Source: Emergencia sp.
GTDB lineage: Bacteria; Bacillota; Clostridia; Peptostreptococcales; Anaerovoracaceae
Length of the DNA: 64,000 nt
NCBI GenBank assembly: GCA_022767345.1
Contig: JALEOD010000044.1
Coordinates: forward strand, 1 to 64,000
Direction of reading: 5' to 3'
Shown here: positions 9,201 through 16,516 of the stretch, piece after piece
Numbering within the stretch: position 1 is the stretch's first letter
Layout of the letters: each line of letters begins with the position of its first letter
The notes under the pieces: model-generated
Databases searched by the model: none
What the model was told of the DNA's origin: nothing
Seen by the model: only the letters and a program-made list of their open reading frames with translations
Position numbers and translations under genes: made by a program

Positions 9201-9725
9201 TATGCGATGTACTCCAAGGTATTTGAAGATTACCACAAGAGTCTGAAAAAGGACGGCAACTTCAGATACATGGGCAGTGATATCTATTTCCACGGACTTT
9301 CCGAGGGCGAAACCTGTGAGGTGAAGCTGGAAGAAGGTAAAGTGCTGGTAATCAAGCTTCACGAAATCAGAGGTGTTGATCCGGAAGGCAACCGCGATCT
9401 GGTATTTGAAGTCAACGGCAACAGAAGAATCGTCAAGATTAAGGACGAAGATATGAAGTCTGCTGTTTCTTCCATTGCGACTGCACGTTTTGCAAACGAA
9501 GACGATCCGATGGAAATCGGCGCTAATATCCCGGGTAATATCCTGAAGATTTTAGTCAAGGAAGGCGAAACTGTAGAAGAAAAACAGCCAATTGCAGTCA
9601 TTGAAGCCATGAAGATGGAGACCAATATCCTGGCAACCGCAAAAGGCATCGTAGATACGATTTACGTACACGAAGGTCAGCAGGTGAAAGCGGGAGAACT
9701 GGTAGCGAAACTGAAAGAAAACTAA
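6273..9725 (+). CDS. pyc: Pyruvate carboxylase
   Basis: A 1150-residue biotin enzyme that carboxylates pyruvate to oxaloacetate using ATP and bicarbonate, feeding the incomplete TCA branch and aspartate-family synthesis. Domains in order: biotin carboxylase (about 1-450; KAAAGGGGRGMR, EMNPRIQVEHTVTE), carboxyltransferase of the HMGL type (about 525-800; TTMRDAQQSL, HLHTHDTSG), the conserved carboxylase domain, and biotinyl domain with EAMKMET, biotin lysine at about 1114. The frame is open 29 codons further upstream, but the ATG at 6273 is preferred because MKEIKKFKRVLVANRGEIA is the family N-terminus and GGGAG lies just before it. A strong terminator follows. Confidence 0.97.
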   Translation: MKEIKKFKRVLVANRGEIAIRIFRACNELGIRTVAVYSEEDKNSLFRTKADESYQIGKGKAPVAAYLAIEEIIELAKAKGVDAIHPGYGFLSENQEFAAACENAGIEFIGPTDKMMGSLGDKIQSKLVAMKVGVPTIPGVEKAIETEQEAVDFAQKCGYPIMLKAAAGGGGRGMRIVRNEQDLLPEYRSAKSEAKKAFGIDDIFIEKYLESPKHIEVQILGDKYGNVVHLCERDCSIQRRHQKVIEFTPALCLTEEKRKAICEDALKIARAVNYRSAGTVEFLLDKHGNHYFIEMNPRIQVEHTVTEMVTGLDIVQSQILIAEGYPLDSDEVGIKSQKDIQMRGNAIQCRITTEDPANGFAPDTGTIELYRSASGYGIRLDGGNGFTGSVVSPYYDSLLVKITAYSNTFEGATRKAIRALRETQIKGVKTNIGFLLNVLNHPTFKAGDCDTGFIGANPELLNIRKADDKELKVLNFIGNKVVNETKGVKPQFDVPVFPKIPMTEINTLKGTKQLLDMEGPEAVVKWTKEQKKLLITDTTMRDAQQSLMATRVRTVDMEKIAPAMALYGKDLFSVEMWGGATFDTSFRFLKESPWERLETLRAKIPNVMFQMLIRGANAVGYKNYPDNVIREFVKQSAAAGIDVFRIFDSLNWIQGMEVALDETLNQGKIAEACLCYTGDILDDTRTKYNLDYYIRMAKELEKRGSHILGIKDMSGLLKPMAAYKLIKALKEEVDMPIHLHTHDTSGNGVATILMAAQAGVDVVDAAFNSMSGLTSQPALNSVVAAVENSDRDTGIDLDGIQKISEYWRDVRPVYKNFESDMATSTAEIYKYEIPGGQYSNLKPQVESFGLGHKFQEVKDMYKTVNQMLGDIIKVTPSSKVVGDLAIFMVQNDITPENIVEKGKDIDFPDSTVSYFEGMMGQPEGGFPEDIQKVVLKGKEPITCRPGELLPPEDFDAIKAHLKEELDIDATPQDVISYAMYSKVFEDYHKSLKKDGNFRYMGSDIYFHGLSEGETCEVKLEEGKVLVIKLHEIRGVDPEGNRDLVFEVNGNRRIVKIKDEDMKSAVSSIATARFANEDDPMEIGANIPGNILKILVKEGETVEEKQPIAVIEAMKMETNILATAKGIVDTIYVHEGQQVKAGELVAKLKEN

Positions 9726-9746
9726 AAAACAGTTGTTTCATGCGAC

Positions 9747-9782
9747 AGAGCAGAAAGCAAAAGCTTTCTGCTCTATTTTTGT
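9747..9782 (+). terminator. Rho-independent terminator after pyruvate carboxylase
   Basis: A perfect 12-bp stem, AGAGCAGAAAGC (9747-9758) with GCTTTCTGCTCT (9763-9774), has a four-A loop and is followed by ATTTTTGTT. Confidence 0.92.
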
Positions 9783-9786
9783 TGCT

Positions 9787-9818
9787 GATAATTATTATCA
9801 CAACTGAGAATAATTATC
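9787..9818 (+). promoter_or_regulatory. Inverted repeat, candidate activator site for the sigma-54 promoter
   Basis: GATAATTATT (9787-9796) and AATAATTATC (9809-9818) form a perfect 10-bp inverted repeat with a 12-base spacer. Its centre lies about 70 bases upstream of the -24 element of the sigma-54 promoter, a usual place for an enhancer-binding protein of the NtrC/RocR class. The activator gene is not in this window. Confidence 0.55.
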
Positions 9819-9871
9819 AAATCTAAACGCTGCGACAGGAAAAAATCGTGCATTTTTCAATAGTCTGAAAA

Positions 9872-9888
9872 TTGGCACGGGTGTTGCG
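9872..9888 (+). promoter_or_regulatory. Sigma-54 (RpoN/SigL) promoter of the deiminase-opp operon
   Basis: TTGGCACG-GGTG-TTGC matches the sigma-54 consensus YTGGCACG-N4-TTGC at every invariant position, with GG at 9874-9875 and GC at 9886-9887 exactly ten bases apart. Transcription should begin near 9899, about 30 bases before the start codon at 9929. Sigma-54 promoters need an ATP-driven activator, which implies induction by a specific signal. In Bacillus, arginine catabolism is controlled this way by SigL and RocR. Confidence 0.88.
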
Positions 9889-9928
9889 TAGGTATAGGGG
9901 TAAGAAAACTTGATCAGGAGGTAGAAAT

Positions 9929-10849
9929 ATGGAGAATGTACAGGAAACTGGATTTAGAACTTTAATGAAGGACTTATACGGTGACTTTGGGGTAGACTCG
10001 GAAATCGGAAAACTGCACAGTGTTCTGATGAGAAGACCGGGCAAAGAAATTGAGGGCATTACTGACCCCCAGGCAGTCGCAATGAAAGAAATCTGGGACG
10101 TCGGGAAAGTGAGAGAGCAGCATGATGCTTTGGCGGAAATCTACAGGAATCACGGTGTAGAAGTGCACTATATCGAGGATATGGATCCAAATCTTCCCAA
10201 TGCCATTTATACAAGAGATTTATTCTTAATGACACCGGAAGGCGCTATTGTCGCAAGACCGGCAGCCGGATGCAGAATTGGTGAAGAAGTCTATGCAGCC
10301 AGACAGCTTGCAAAGCTGGGCGTTCCGATTATCAAAACAATTAACGGAGACGGAGTCTTTGACGGAGCTTGCTGTTTGTGGCTGGATAGAAAAACCTGCA
10401 TGCTGGGTTATGGAAAGAGATGTAATCAGCAGGCAACAGCGCAGGTTGAAGAAGAGCTGCGCAATATGGGCGTAGATAATCTGATTAAGGTTGAGATTCC
10501 AAGAGGAATGGCACATCTTGACAGTTTTATGGCATTGGCGGATTTGAAAGTCGCATTGATTTTTAAGCTGGCAGCGCCGGATACCATCTATAACGAACTG
10601 GAGGAGAGAGAATTTAATATCGTGGATATTCCTGATTATGAGGAGTTTGGAAGGTTCTGCCAGAACTTTGTCGCATTGGAACCGGGAAAAATCGTCATGC
10701 CGACCGGTTGTCCGAAAACTGTGGCGGCTTTGGAGAAAGCGGGCGTTGAATGTATCCAGACAGATGTGAGCGAAATTCTTAAAGGAAATGGCGCAATTCA
10801 CTGTATGACAGGATTTTTGAAGAGAGACAGTGTACCTCTTTATAAATAA
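9929..10849 (+). CDS. Guanidino-group-modifying enzyme (arginine deiminase/amidinotransferase superfamily)
   Basis: A 306-residue protein of the five-bladed-propeller superfamily that includes arginine deiminase, dimethylarginine dimethylaminohydrolase (DDAH) and glycine amidinotransferase. Visible are the N-terminal LHSVLMRRPGKE, the substrate-loop segment NAIYTRDLF, the active-site histidine in HLDSF (His196) and the C-terminal nucleophile cysteine in GAIHCMTG (Cys292). It is shorter than classical ArcA (about 410) and closer in size to DDAH-type hydrolases, so the substrate may be arginine, a methylated or conjugated arginine, or another guanidine compound. It is the first gene after a sigma-54 promoter, with AGGAGG before the ATG. 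A peptide ABC transporter follows 24-33 bases later. Confidence 0.8.
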   Translation: MENVQETGFRTLMKDLYGDFGVDSEIGKLHSVLMRRPGKEIEGITDPQAVAMKEIWDVGKVREQHDALAEIYRNHGVEVHYIEDMDPNLPNAIYTRDLFLMTPEGAIVARPAAGCRIGEEVYAARQLAKLGVPIIKTINGDGVFDGACCLWLDRKTCMLGYGKRCNQQATAQVEEELRNMGVDNLIKVEIPRGMAHLDSFMALADLKVALIFKLAAPDTIYNELEEREFNIVDIPDYEEFGRFCQNFVALEPGKIVMPTGCPKTVAALEKAGVECIQTDVSEILKGNGAIHCMTGFLKRDSVPLYK

Positions 10850-10882
10850 CCATAATTAATCAATGAAAAGGAGATGAAAAAG

Positions 10883-12562
10883 ATGAAGAAAATGAAAACA
10901 CTGAGTATGCTGGTGATTTTGGCACTGGTAATGAGCCTGCTGGCAGGCTGCGGCGGAGACAGCAAAGCACAGGGCGGCCCTGTGAGAGAAGACGGAAGCG
11001 TAGTACTGCGAATTCCTTTCAATGCAGAACCGTCCTCTTTGGATCCGGGATTTGGTAACAGCTCAGACAGTATCTGCCCAAGGGGTATGATGTATGAAGG
11101 TCTGGTTCGTATTTTTGATAATAAAATTGAACCGGCAATGGCAGAAAGCTGGGAAGTATCCGAAGATGGAAAAACCTATACCTTTAAGCTGCGTGACAGC
11201 AAGTGGAGCGATGGGGAGCCGGTAACTGCGTATGATTTTGAATACGGAATCAAGAGACTGCTGGATCCAAGTGAAGACGCGCCAAACGGTAACTATTCCT
11301 GGATGGGTTACTACTTTGAAAACGGACAGGCTTTTAACGAAGGAAAGGTTTCCGCAGATGAAGTCGGCGTAAAGGCTCTTGATGATAAAACGCTGGAAGT
11401 AACTGCGACAAAGAACATGCCGTATTTCCTGGACTTAATGAAAATGCCGTGCTTCTATCCGGTTAGACAGGATATTGCAGAACAGTACGGAAAAGACTAT
11501 GCGTCTGCACCGGACAAGGTTGTGTGCAACGGACCGTTTGTACTTACTGCATGGGATCACGAAAGTAAGCTGGTATTTGAAAAGAATCCGAATTACTGGA
11601 ATGCAGAAAATATCAATGTGGACGGAATCGAAGCTTACATCATCACAGAACAGGAAACTGTTATGAATATGTTTGATAACGGCGAACTTGATATTACAAA
11701 TTCAATCGAAAAAGAATACATCGACAAGTATAAAGAAAAAGATGAAGCAGTATTCATCGAAGGCGCAACTGTTTGGTACAACGTAATCAACGTAAAAACC
11801 GACCGTGGCGAAGCATCAAAGCTTTTGCAGAATCAGAGCTTCCGTCAGGCAGTATCTTATGCACTTGACAGAAATGCCATCGTAGATGCAGCCCGTGGAG
11901 ACGGCTCTTTTGCAATCAGCAGAACCTGTCCTGACCTGATGTCTATTACTGACAGCACTTTAGGCGATAAATATCCGCTGAATCCGTATCCGGCAGAAGG
12001 CGATACAGATAAAGCAAAAGAATTGTTTGATAAAGCACTGAAAGAAACCGGATTTACAGCAGATACACTGCCGACCCTGACTCTTTTGACCTTTGATGAT
12101 TCTACTGCAAAGACTACTGCAGAAATCATTCAGAACCTGATGAGCAGCACTTTCGGACTTTCAATCACAATCGATACACAAACCTATTCTGCTCGTGTAG
12201 AAAAAGAAAACAAGGGCGATTATGATTTTTGTATCACCAACTGGGCACCGGACTATAACGACCCGATGACTTTCCTGGAATGTTATGAATCAGGAAACAG
12301 CTATAACACTTACTTCGGCGGCTACTCTAACAGCGATTATGACAAATTGATTGCATTCTGCAACAAGATTGATGATATGCAGAAGCGTGCAGATAAACTC
12401 TTTGAAGCAGAACAGATTCTGGCAGAAGAAATGATCTGTGTGCCGCTGTTCCAGACAAGTGGATACTGGGGGAAGAAAACCTATGTAAGCGGTATCAGCA
12501 AGTGTGGATTCGGTGCTAACGATCCGGACTTTGCAAGAGTTCACTACGACGGTGAGAAATAA
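10883..12562 (+). CDS. oppA: Oligopeptide ABC transporter substrate-binding lipoprotein (OppA-like)
   Basis: A 559-residue extracellular solute-binding protein of family 5. A short basic start and hydrophobic stretch end in the lipobox LLAGC, so it should be lipid-anchored outside the membrane. Family motifs include FNAEPSSLDPGF and the FKLRDSKWSDGEPVTAYDF segment. The ATG at 10883 is preferred: AAAAGGAG (10866-10873) abuts the earlier ATG at 10874 but lies nine bases before 10883. It should capture a peptide or opine-like ligand for the permeases downstream. A stem-loop separates it from oppB. Confidence 0.93.
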   Translation: MKKMKTLSMLVILALVMSLLAGCGGDSKAQGGPVREDGSVVLRIPFNAEPSSLDPGFGNSSDSICPRGMMYEGLVRIFDNKIEPAMAESWEVSEDGKTYTFKLRDSKWSDGEPVTAYDFEYGIKRLLDPSEDAPNGNYSWMGYYFENGQAFNEGKVSADEVGVKALDDKTLEVTATKNMPYFLDLMKMPCFYPVRQDIAEQYGKDYASAPDKVVCNGPFVLTAWDHESKLVFEKNPNYWNAENINVDGIEAYIITEQETVMNMFDNGELDITNSIEKEYIDKYKEKDEAVFIEGATVWYNVINVKTDRGEASKLLQNQSFRQAVSYALDRNAIVDAARGDGSFAISRTCPDLMSITDSTLGDKYPLNPYPAEGDTDKAKELFDKALKETGFTADTLPTLTLLTFDDSTAKTTAEIIQNLMSSTFGLSITIDTQTYSARVEKENKGDYDFCITNWAPDYNDPMTFLECYESGNSYNTYFGGYSNSDYDKLIAFCNKIDDMQKRADKLFEAEQILAEEMICVPLFQTSGYWGKKTYVSGISKCGFGANDPDFARVHYDGEK

Positions 12563-12592
12563 AAATCCTTCTTAAATATAAGAGCTTTATTT

Positions 12593-12621
12593 GGGGGTAT
12601 CTTCTAAAAGAAGGTACCCCC
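12593..12621 (+). promoter_or_regulatory. Intercistronic stem-loop between oppA and oppB
   Basis: GGGGGTATCTTCT (12593-12605) pairs with AGAAGGTACCCCC (12609-12621) with one G-T wobble. No T run follows, so it is more likely an RNA-stabilising or processing element than a full terminator. Such structures often raise binding-protein mRNA over permease mRNA. Confidence 0.6.
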
Positions 12622-12637
12622 GGAAAGGATTGTAACC

Positions 12638-13552
12638 ATGTTAAAATACACAATTAAAAGAATCCTGATTGCACTGCTCACTCTGTTTATTTTGATTTCT
12701 GCAGTGTTTATCATGATTAGACTGCTGCCGGGAGATCCCTTCTCGGATCCGAAAGTTCCGGAGGCAACGCAGATGAAAATGCGGGAGTACTATGGACTGG
12801 ACGAGCCGCTGCACAAGCAATATTTTACATATATGTCGAATCTGCTCCACGGTGATTTGGGATACAGCTTAAGAACCCAGGGCAGAACAGTCAACGAAAT
12901 TATTTCTACGGCATTTCCGTTTTCTATTGATTTAGGTATTAGAGCTTTGATTTTTGCCGTTATTGTAGGTCTTTTGCTGGGAATTGTGGCGGCGCTGAAT
13001 CAAAATGGATTTTTAGATCATTTAAGTATCGCTATTGCGGTAATCGGAATTTCTATACCGAGCTTTATTATTGCGACAGTGCTGCAGTACTTCTTGTCTG
13101 TGAAGCTGGGCATACTGCCTGTGGCGCTGTGGGGTGATTTTAAATCGACAATACTTCCGACCTTTGCGCTGGGCCTCGGCTCTGTTGCAACCATTGCAAG
13201 ACTGATGAGAACCAGCATGCTGGAAATTGTCAATGAGGACTTTATTAAGACTGCCAAGGCAAAAGGCCTTTCCAAAGGAGAGGTAACAATGAAGCATCAG
13301 CTTCGCAACTCTCTGCTTCCGGTGATTACCGTAATGGGACCTCTGGTAGCAACGCTTTTGACAGGTACTTTTGTAATTGAAAATATTTTCGCAATTCCGG
13401 GTCTTGGACGTCACTATGTAATCAGCATTCAGACGCTGGATTATCCGTTAATTTTGGGAATGACTATTGTTTATAGCGTATTTCTTGTGCTGATGCAGGT
13501 CGTGGTGGATTTGGTTTACGGATTGGTCGATCCGAGAATCAAAATGCGATAG
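12638..13552 (+). CDS. oppB: Oligopeptide ABC transporter permease (OppB/DppB-like)
   Basis: A 304-residue inner-membrane permease with six likely transmembrane segments, the first at residues 9-30. The N-terminal MLKYTIKRILIALLTLF and RLLPGDPF segments are typical of DppB/OppB. The EAA motif that docks the ATPase is in the loop DFIKTAKAKGLSKGEV. With OppC it forms the channel for the ligand delivered by the upstream binding protein. A weak AAGGA precedes the ATG, and oppC starts 15 bases after the stop. Confidence 0.95.
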   Translation: MLKYTIKRILIALLTLFILISAVFIMIRLLPGDPFSDPKVPEATQMKMREYYGLDEPLHKQYFTYMSNLLHGDLGYSLRTQGRTVNEIISTAFPFSIDLGIRALIFAVIVGLLLGIVAALNQNGFLDHLSIAIAVIGISIPSFIIATVLQYFLSVKLGILPVALWGDFKSTILPTFALGLGSVATIARLMRTSMLEIVNEDFIKTAKAKGLSKGEVTMKHQLRNSLLPVITVMGPLVATLLTGTFVIENIFAIPGLGRHYVISIQTLDYPLILGMTIVYSVFLVLMQVVVDLVYGLVDPRIKMR

Positions 13553-13567
13553 GACAGGAGGTTACAT

Positions 13568-14515
13568 ATGGAACAGATTAGAAAAAATATACAGGAAGAA
13601 AATGTTCTGTCACCGGAGCTGTTCACTTTTGTCGGAGAAAACGAGAGCGAAGCGGAACAGATGTATACTCCTAGTATCAGTTATTGGAAAGATGCCTGGA
13701 GAAGACTTAAGAAAAATAAGGTTGCGATGGCAAGCCTTTTATTTATAGTAGGGTTGACTGTATTTGCAGTGATAGCGCCGTTGGTATCGCCTTATTCGCA
13801 TTCCGATGTGGATTTTGCGGCGATGAACGCAAAACCGTCGGCTGCGCACTGGTTTGGAACGGACAATCTCGGACGTGATTTGTGGTGCAGAGTCTGGATG
13901 GGAGCGCGAGTATCCCTGTTCATTGCTTTGGTTGCCGCAGTGGTGCAGACGACAATCGGTATTATTATAGGCGGCATCTCCGGATTTTTCGGTGGAAAAC
14001 TGGATTTATTTTTGATGAGAGCTTCTGATATTATTGATTCTATTCCATTTTTGGTATACGTTATCCTGATTATGATGGTGATGGGTTCCGGTATGGCGCC
14101 TATTATCATAGCCTTTGCCCTGACCGGCTGGATTAGAATGGCTCGTCTTGTCAGAGGGCAGGCCCTTTCCTTAAAGGAAAGTGACTATGTGATGGCGTCT
14201 AAAGGGCTGGGCGGCTCTAATATGAGAATTATTTTGAATCACATGGTTCCTAATATGCTGGGGGTAATCATTGTGACTTTAACAATGAGTATTCCGACTG
14301 CAATTTTTACAGAGGCATATCTCAGCTATATCGGAATCGGACTGCAGCCGCCGCTGACCAGCTGGGGACAGCTTGCCAATATCGGTGCGACAGTTATAAA
14401 GACTTATCCGTATCAGATGATTATTCCGGCGGTATTTATCAGTTTAACGATGTTATCTCTGCAGCTCTTTGGAGACGGCCTCAGAGACGCACTGGATCCG
14501 AAGATGAGGAAATAG
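13568..14515 (+). CDS. oppC: Oligopeptide ABC transporter permease (OppC/DppC-like)
   Basis: A 315-residue permease partner of OppB. After a cytoplasmic N-terminus of about 55 residues come the OppC_N segment (YWKDAWRRLKKNKVAMASL) and the HWFGTDNLGRDLWCRV motif typical of the family. The EAA loop (SDYVMASKGLGGSNMRIIL) and five to six transmembrane helices follow. AGGAGG lies seven bases before the ATG. The next gene begins nine bases after the stop. Confidence 0.95.
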   Translation: MEQIRKNIQEENVLSPELFTFVGENESEAEQMYTPSISYWKDAWRRLKKNKVAMASLLFIVGLTVFAVIAPLVSPYSHSDVDFAAMNAKPSAAHWFGTDNLGRDLWCRVWMGARVSLFIALVAAVVQTTIGIIIGGISGFFGGKLDLFLMRASDIIDSIPFLVYVILIMMVMGSGMAPIIIAFALTGWIRMARLVRGQALSLKESDYVMASKGLGGSNMRIILNHMVPNMLGVIIVTLTMSIPTAIFTEAYLSYIGIGLQPPLTSWGQLANIGATVIKTYPYQMIIPAVFISLTMLSLQLFGDGLRDALDPKMRK

Positions 14516-14524
14516 GAGGAAGAA

Positions 14525-15544
14525 ATGACTGAAACATTATTAACGGTAGATGACCTTCGCGTATCCTTTGACACTTATGCGGGAGAAGTAAGAGCGGTAA
14601 GAGGTGTATCTTTTCATATCGACAAGGGCGAAACTCTTGCAATCGTAGGAGAATCCGGTTCCGGAAAAAGCGTAACAGCACAAGCCGTTATGCGGCTTTC
14701 TTCAGATAAACAAATTCGATACAAAACAGGCGATATTCGATTTAACGGGAAAGAAGTACTGAAGCTGCAGGAAAAAGAACTGCAGGGAATCAGAGGAAGT
14801 GAAATCGGTATGATTCTGCAGGATCCTTTAACGTCATTAAATCCCATGATGACTGTGGGTAAACAGATTGCTGAAGGTATTATCAAACATCAGAAACTTC
14901 CTAAAAAGGAAGCTATAGAAAAGGCGATAGAAATGCTGAAGCTGGTAGGAATTCCGGAGCCGGAAAGGCGAGTAAACCAGTATCCTCACGAGTTTTCAGG
15001 CGGCATGCGACAGAGAGTATCTATTGCTATTGCTCTGGCCTGCAATCCGAAGCTGCTCATTGCAGATGAACCGACGACGGCATTAGATGTAACCATACAG
15101 GCGCAGATTTTGGAGCTGATGAGAGATTTACAGGAAAAGCTTCACACGGCGATTTTGCTCATTACCCATGATTTGGGAATTGTTGCGGAAATGGCGGACA
15201 GAGTTATGATTATGTATGCCGGCAACATTGTAGAAAGCGGAAGCTGTGATGACATTTTCTATCAGCCGTCCCATCCGTATACGTGGGGGCTTCTTGGAAG
15301 TATTCCTCAGGAAGAGCAGAAGAATAAGGAAGATTTAATCAGCATCAAAGGCACGCCGCCGGATTTGCATGCGGAAATTAAGGGCTGTCCATTTAAATAC
15401 AGGTGCAGCTATGCGATGGAGGCTTGTTACAAACAGCAGCCGCCGACTTTTGAAATTTCAGAAGGCCATCTGGCAAGTTGTTTTTTACATCACGAGTTTG
15501 CGCCTTCTATGATAAATCCTATTACAAAACAGGAGGTGAAGTAA
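14525..15544 (+). CDS. oppD: Oligopeptide ABC transporter ATPase (OppD-like)
   Basis: A 339-residue ATPase that powers the importer. Walker A is GESGSGKS (about 41-48), the signature is [12 protein letters not shown], and Walker B is [12 protein letters not shown] with the switch histidine in LLITHDLG. The C-terminal oligopeptide/dipeptide transporter extension contains cysteines ([16 protein letters not shown]) that in relatives form an iron-sulfur or metal site. Its stop is directly followed by the ATG of the second ATPase, implying translational coupling. Confidence 0.96.
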   Translation: MTETLLTVDDLRVSFDTYAGEVRAVRGVSFHIDKGETLAIVGESGSGKSVTAQAVMRLSSDKQIRYKTGDIRFNGKEVLKLQEKELQGIRGSEIGMILQDPLTSLNPMMTVGKQIAEGIIKHQKLPKKEAIEKAIEMLKLVGIPEPERRVNQYPHEFSGGMRQRVSIAIALACNPKLLIADEPTTALDVTIQAQILELMRDLQEKLHTAILLITHDLGIVAEMADRVMIMYAGNIVESGSCDDIFYQPSHPYTWGLLGSIPQEEQKNKEDLISIKGTPPDLHAEIKGCPFKYRCSYAMEACYKQQPPTFEISEGHLASCFLHHEFAPSMINPITKQEVK

Positions 15545-16504
15545 ATGCAGGAAAGAGAAAACTTGTTGGAAGTCAAAAACCTGACGAAGTGTTTTGATGT
15601 AGGAAATCACAGAGTGCTTACGGCAGTAGACAATTTGAACTTCTTTATACGAAAAGGTGAAACCCTGGGTTTTGTCGGGGAGTCCGGCTGCGGAAAATCG
15701 ACGACGGGAAAAACTGTAATGCATTTAATTGAACCTACGGACGGCCAGATTACCTATAACGGAAAAGACATCACCCATATGAAGCGGGCAGAGTACCTGC
15801 AGTTTACGAAAAATGCACAGATGATTTTTCAGGATCCCTACGCCTCGCTGGACTCGCGTATGACGGCAGGAGATATCATTGCAGAAGGCATGCGGATTCA
15901 TAAAATGTACAGCCCAAAAGAGCGGGATGAAAAGGTGGAGGAGCTGCTCAATACAGTAGGTCTAAACAAAGAGCACGGGAGCAGATTTGTGCACGAGTTT
16001 TCCGGCGGACAGCGGCAGAGAATCGGTATTGCCAGAGCCTTGGCAATCGATCCGGAATTTATTGTCTGTGACGAGCCGATTTCTGCGCTGGACGTTTCGA
16101 TTCAGGCGCAGGTAATCAACCTGCTTCTGAGGCTTCAAAGAGAAAGGGAGCTGACATATATGTTTATCGCCCACGATTTGAGCATTGTAAAGCATGTGTC
16201 GGATCGAGTTGCGGTTATGTATCTTGGTGCAATCGTGGAGCTTGCCGAGAGTGACGAGCTTTATGCGCACCCGCAGCATCCGTATACAAAGGCATTGCTG
16301 TCGGCAATCCCCCTTGCAGACCCTGCGAAAACCAGAGCGAAAAAGAGAATTTTGCTGGAGGGCGATGTGCCTAGTCCCATTGATGTAAAAGCAGGCTGCA
16401 AATTCGCCGGACGCTGCAAAATGTGCACAGAAATGTGCAAAGTCAGCGCGCCGGAATTAAAGGACGCAGGACACGGACATTATGTCGCATGTCATATGAT
16501 ATAG
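15545..16504 (+). CDS. oppF: Oligopeptide ABC transporter ATPase (OppF-like)
   Basis: A 319-residue second ATPase of the same importer. Walker A is GESGCGKST, the signature is FSGGQRQRIGIARAL, and Walker B is FIVCDEPISALD followed by FIAHDLS. The C-terminus again carries the cysteine-rich oligopeptide motif (GCKFAGRCKMCTEMC). It starts immediately after the oppD stop with GGAGGTGA overlapping the end of oppD. The peptidase-like gene begins 12 bases downstream, so the transporter and that protein should be made together. Confidence 0.96.
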   Translation: MQERENLLEVKNLTKCFDVGNHRVLTAVDNLNFFIRKGETLGFVGESGCGKSTTGKTVMHLIEPTDGQITYNGKDITHMKRAEYLQFTKNAQMIFQDPYASLDSRMTAGDIIAEGMRIHKMYSPKERDEKVEELLNTVGLNKEHGSRFVHEFSGGQRQRIGIARALAIDPEFIVCDEPISALDVSIQAQVINLLLRLQRERELTYMFIAHDLSIVKHVSDRVAVMYLGAIVELAESDELYAHPQHPYTKALLSAIPLADPAKTRAKKRILLEGDVPSPIDVKAGCKFAGRCKMCTEMCKVSAPELKDAGHGHYVACHMI

Positions 16505-16516
16505 GAGGTGAAACGA

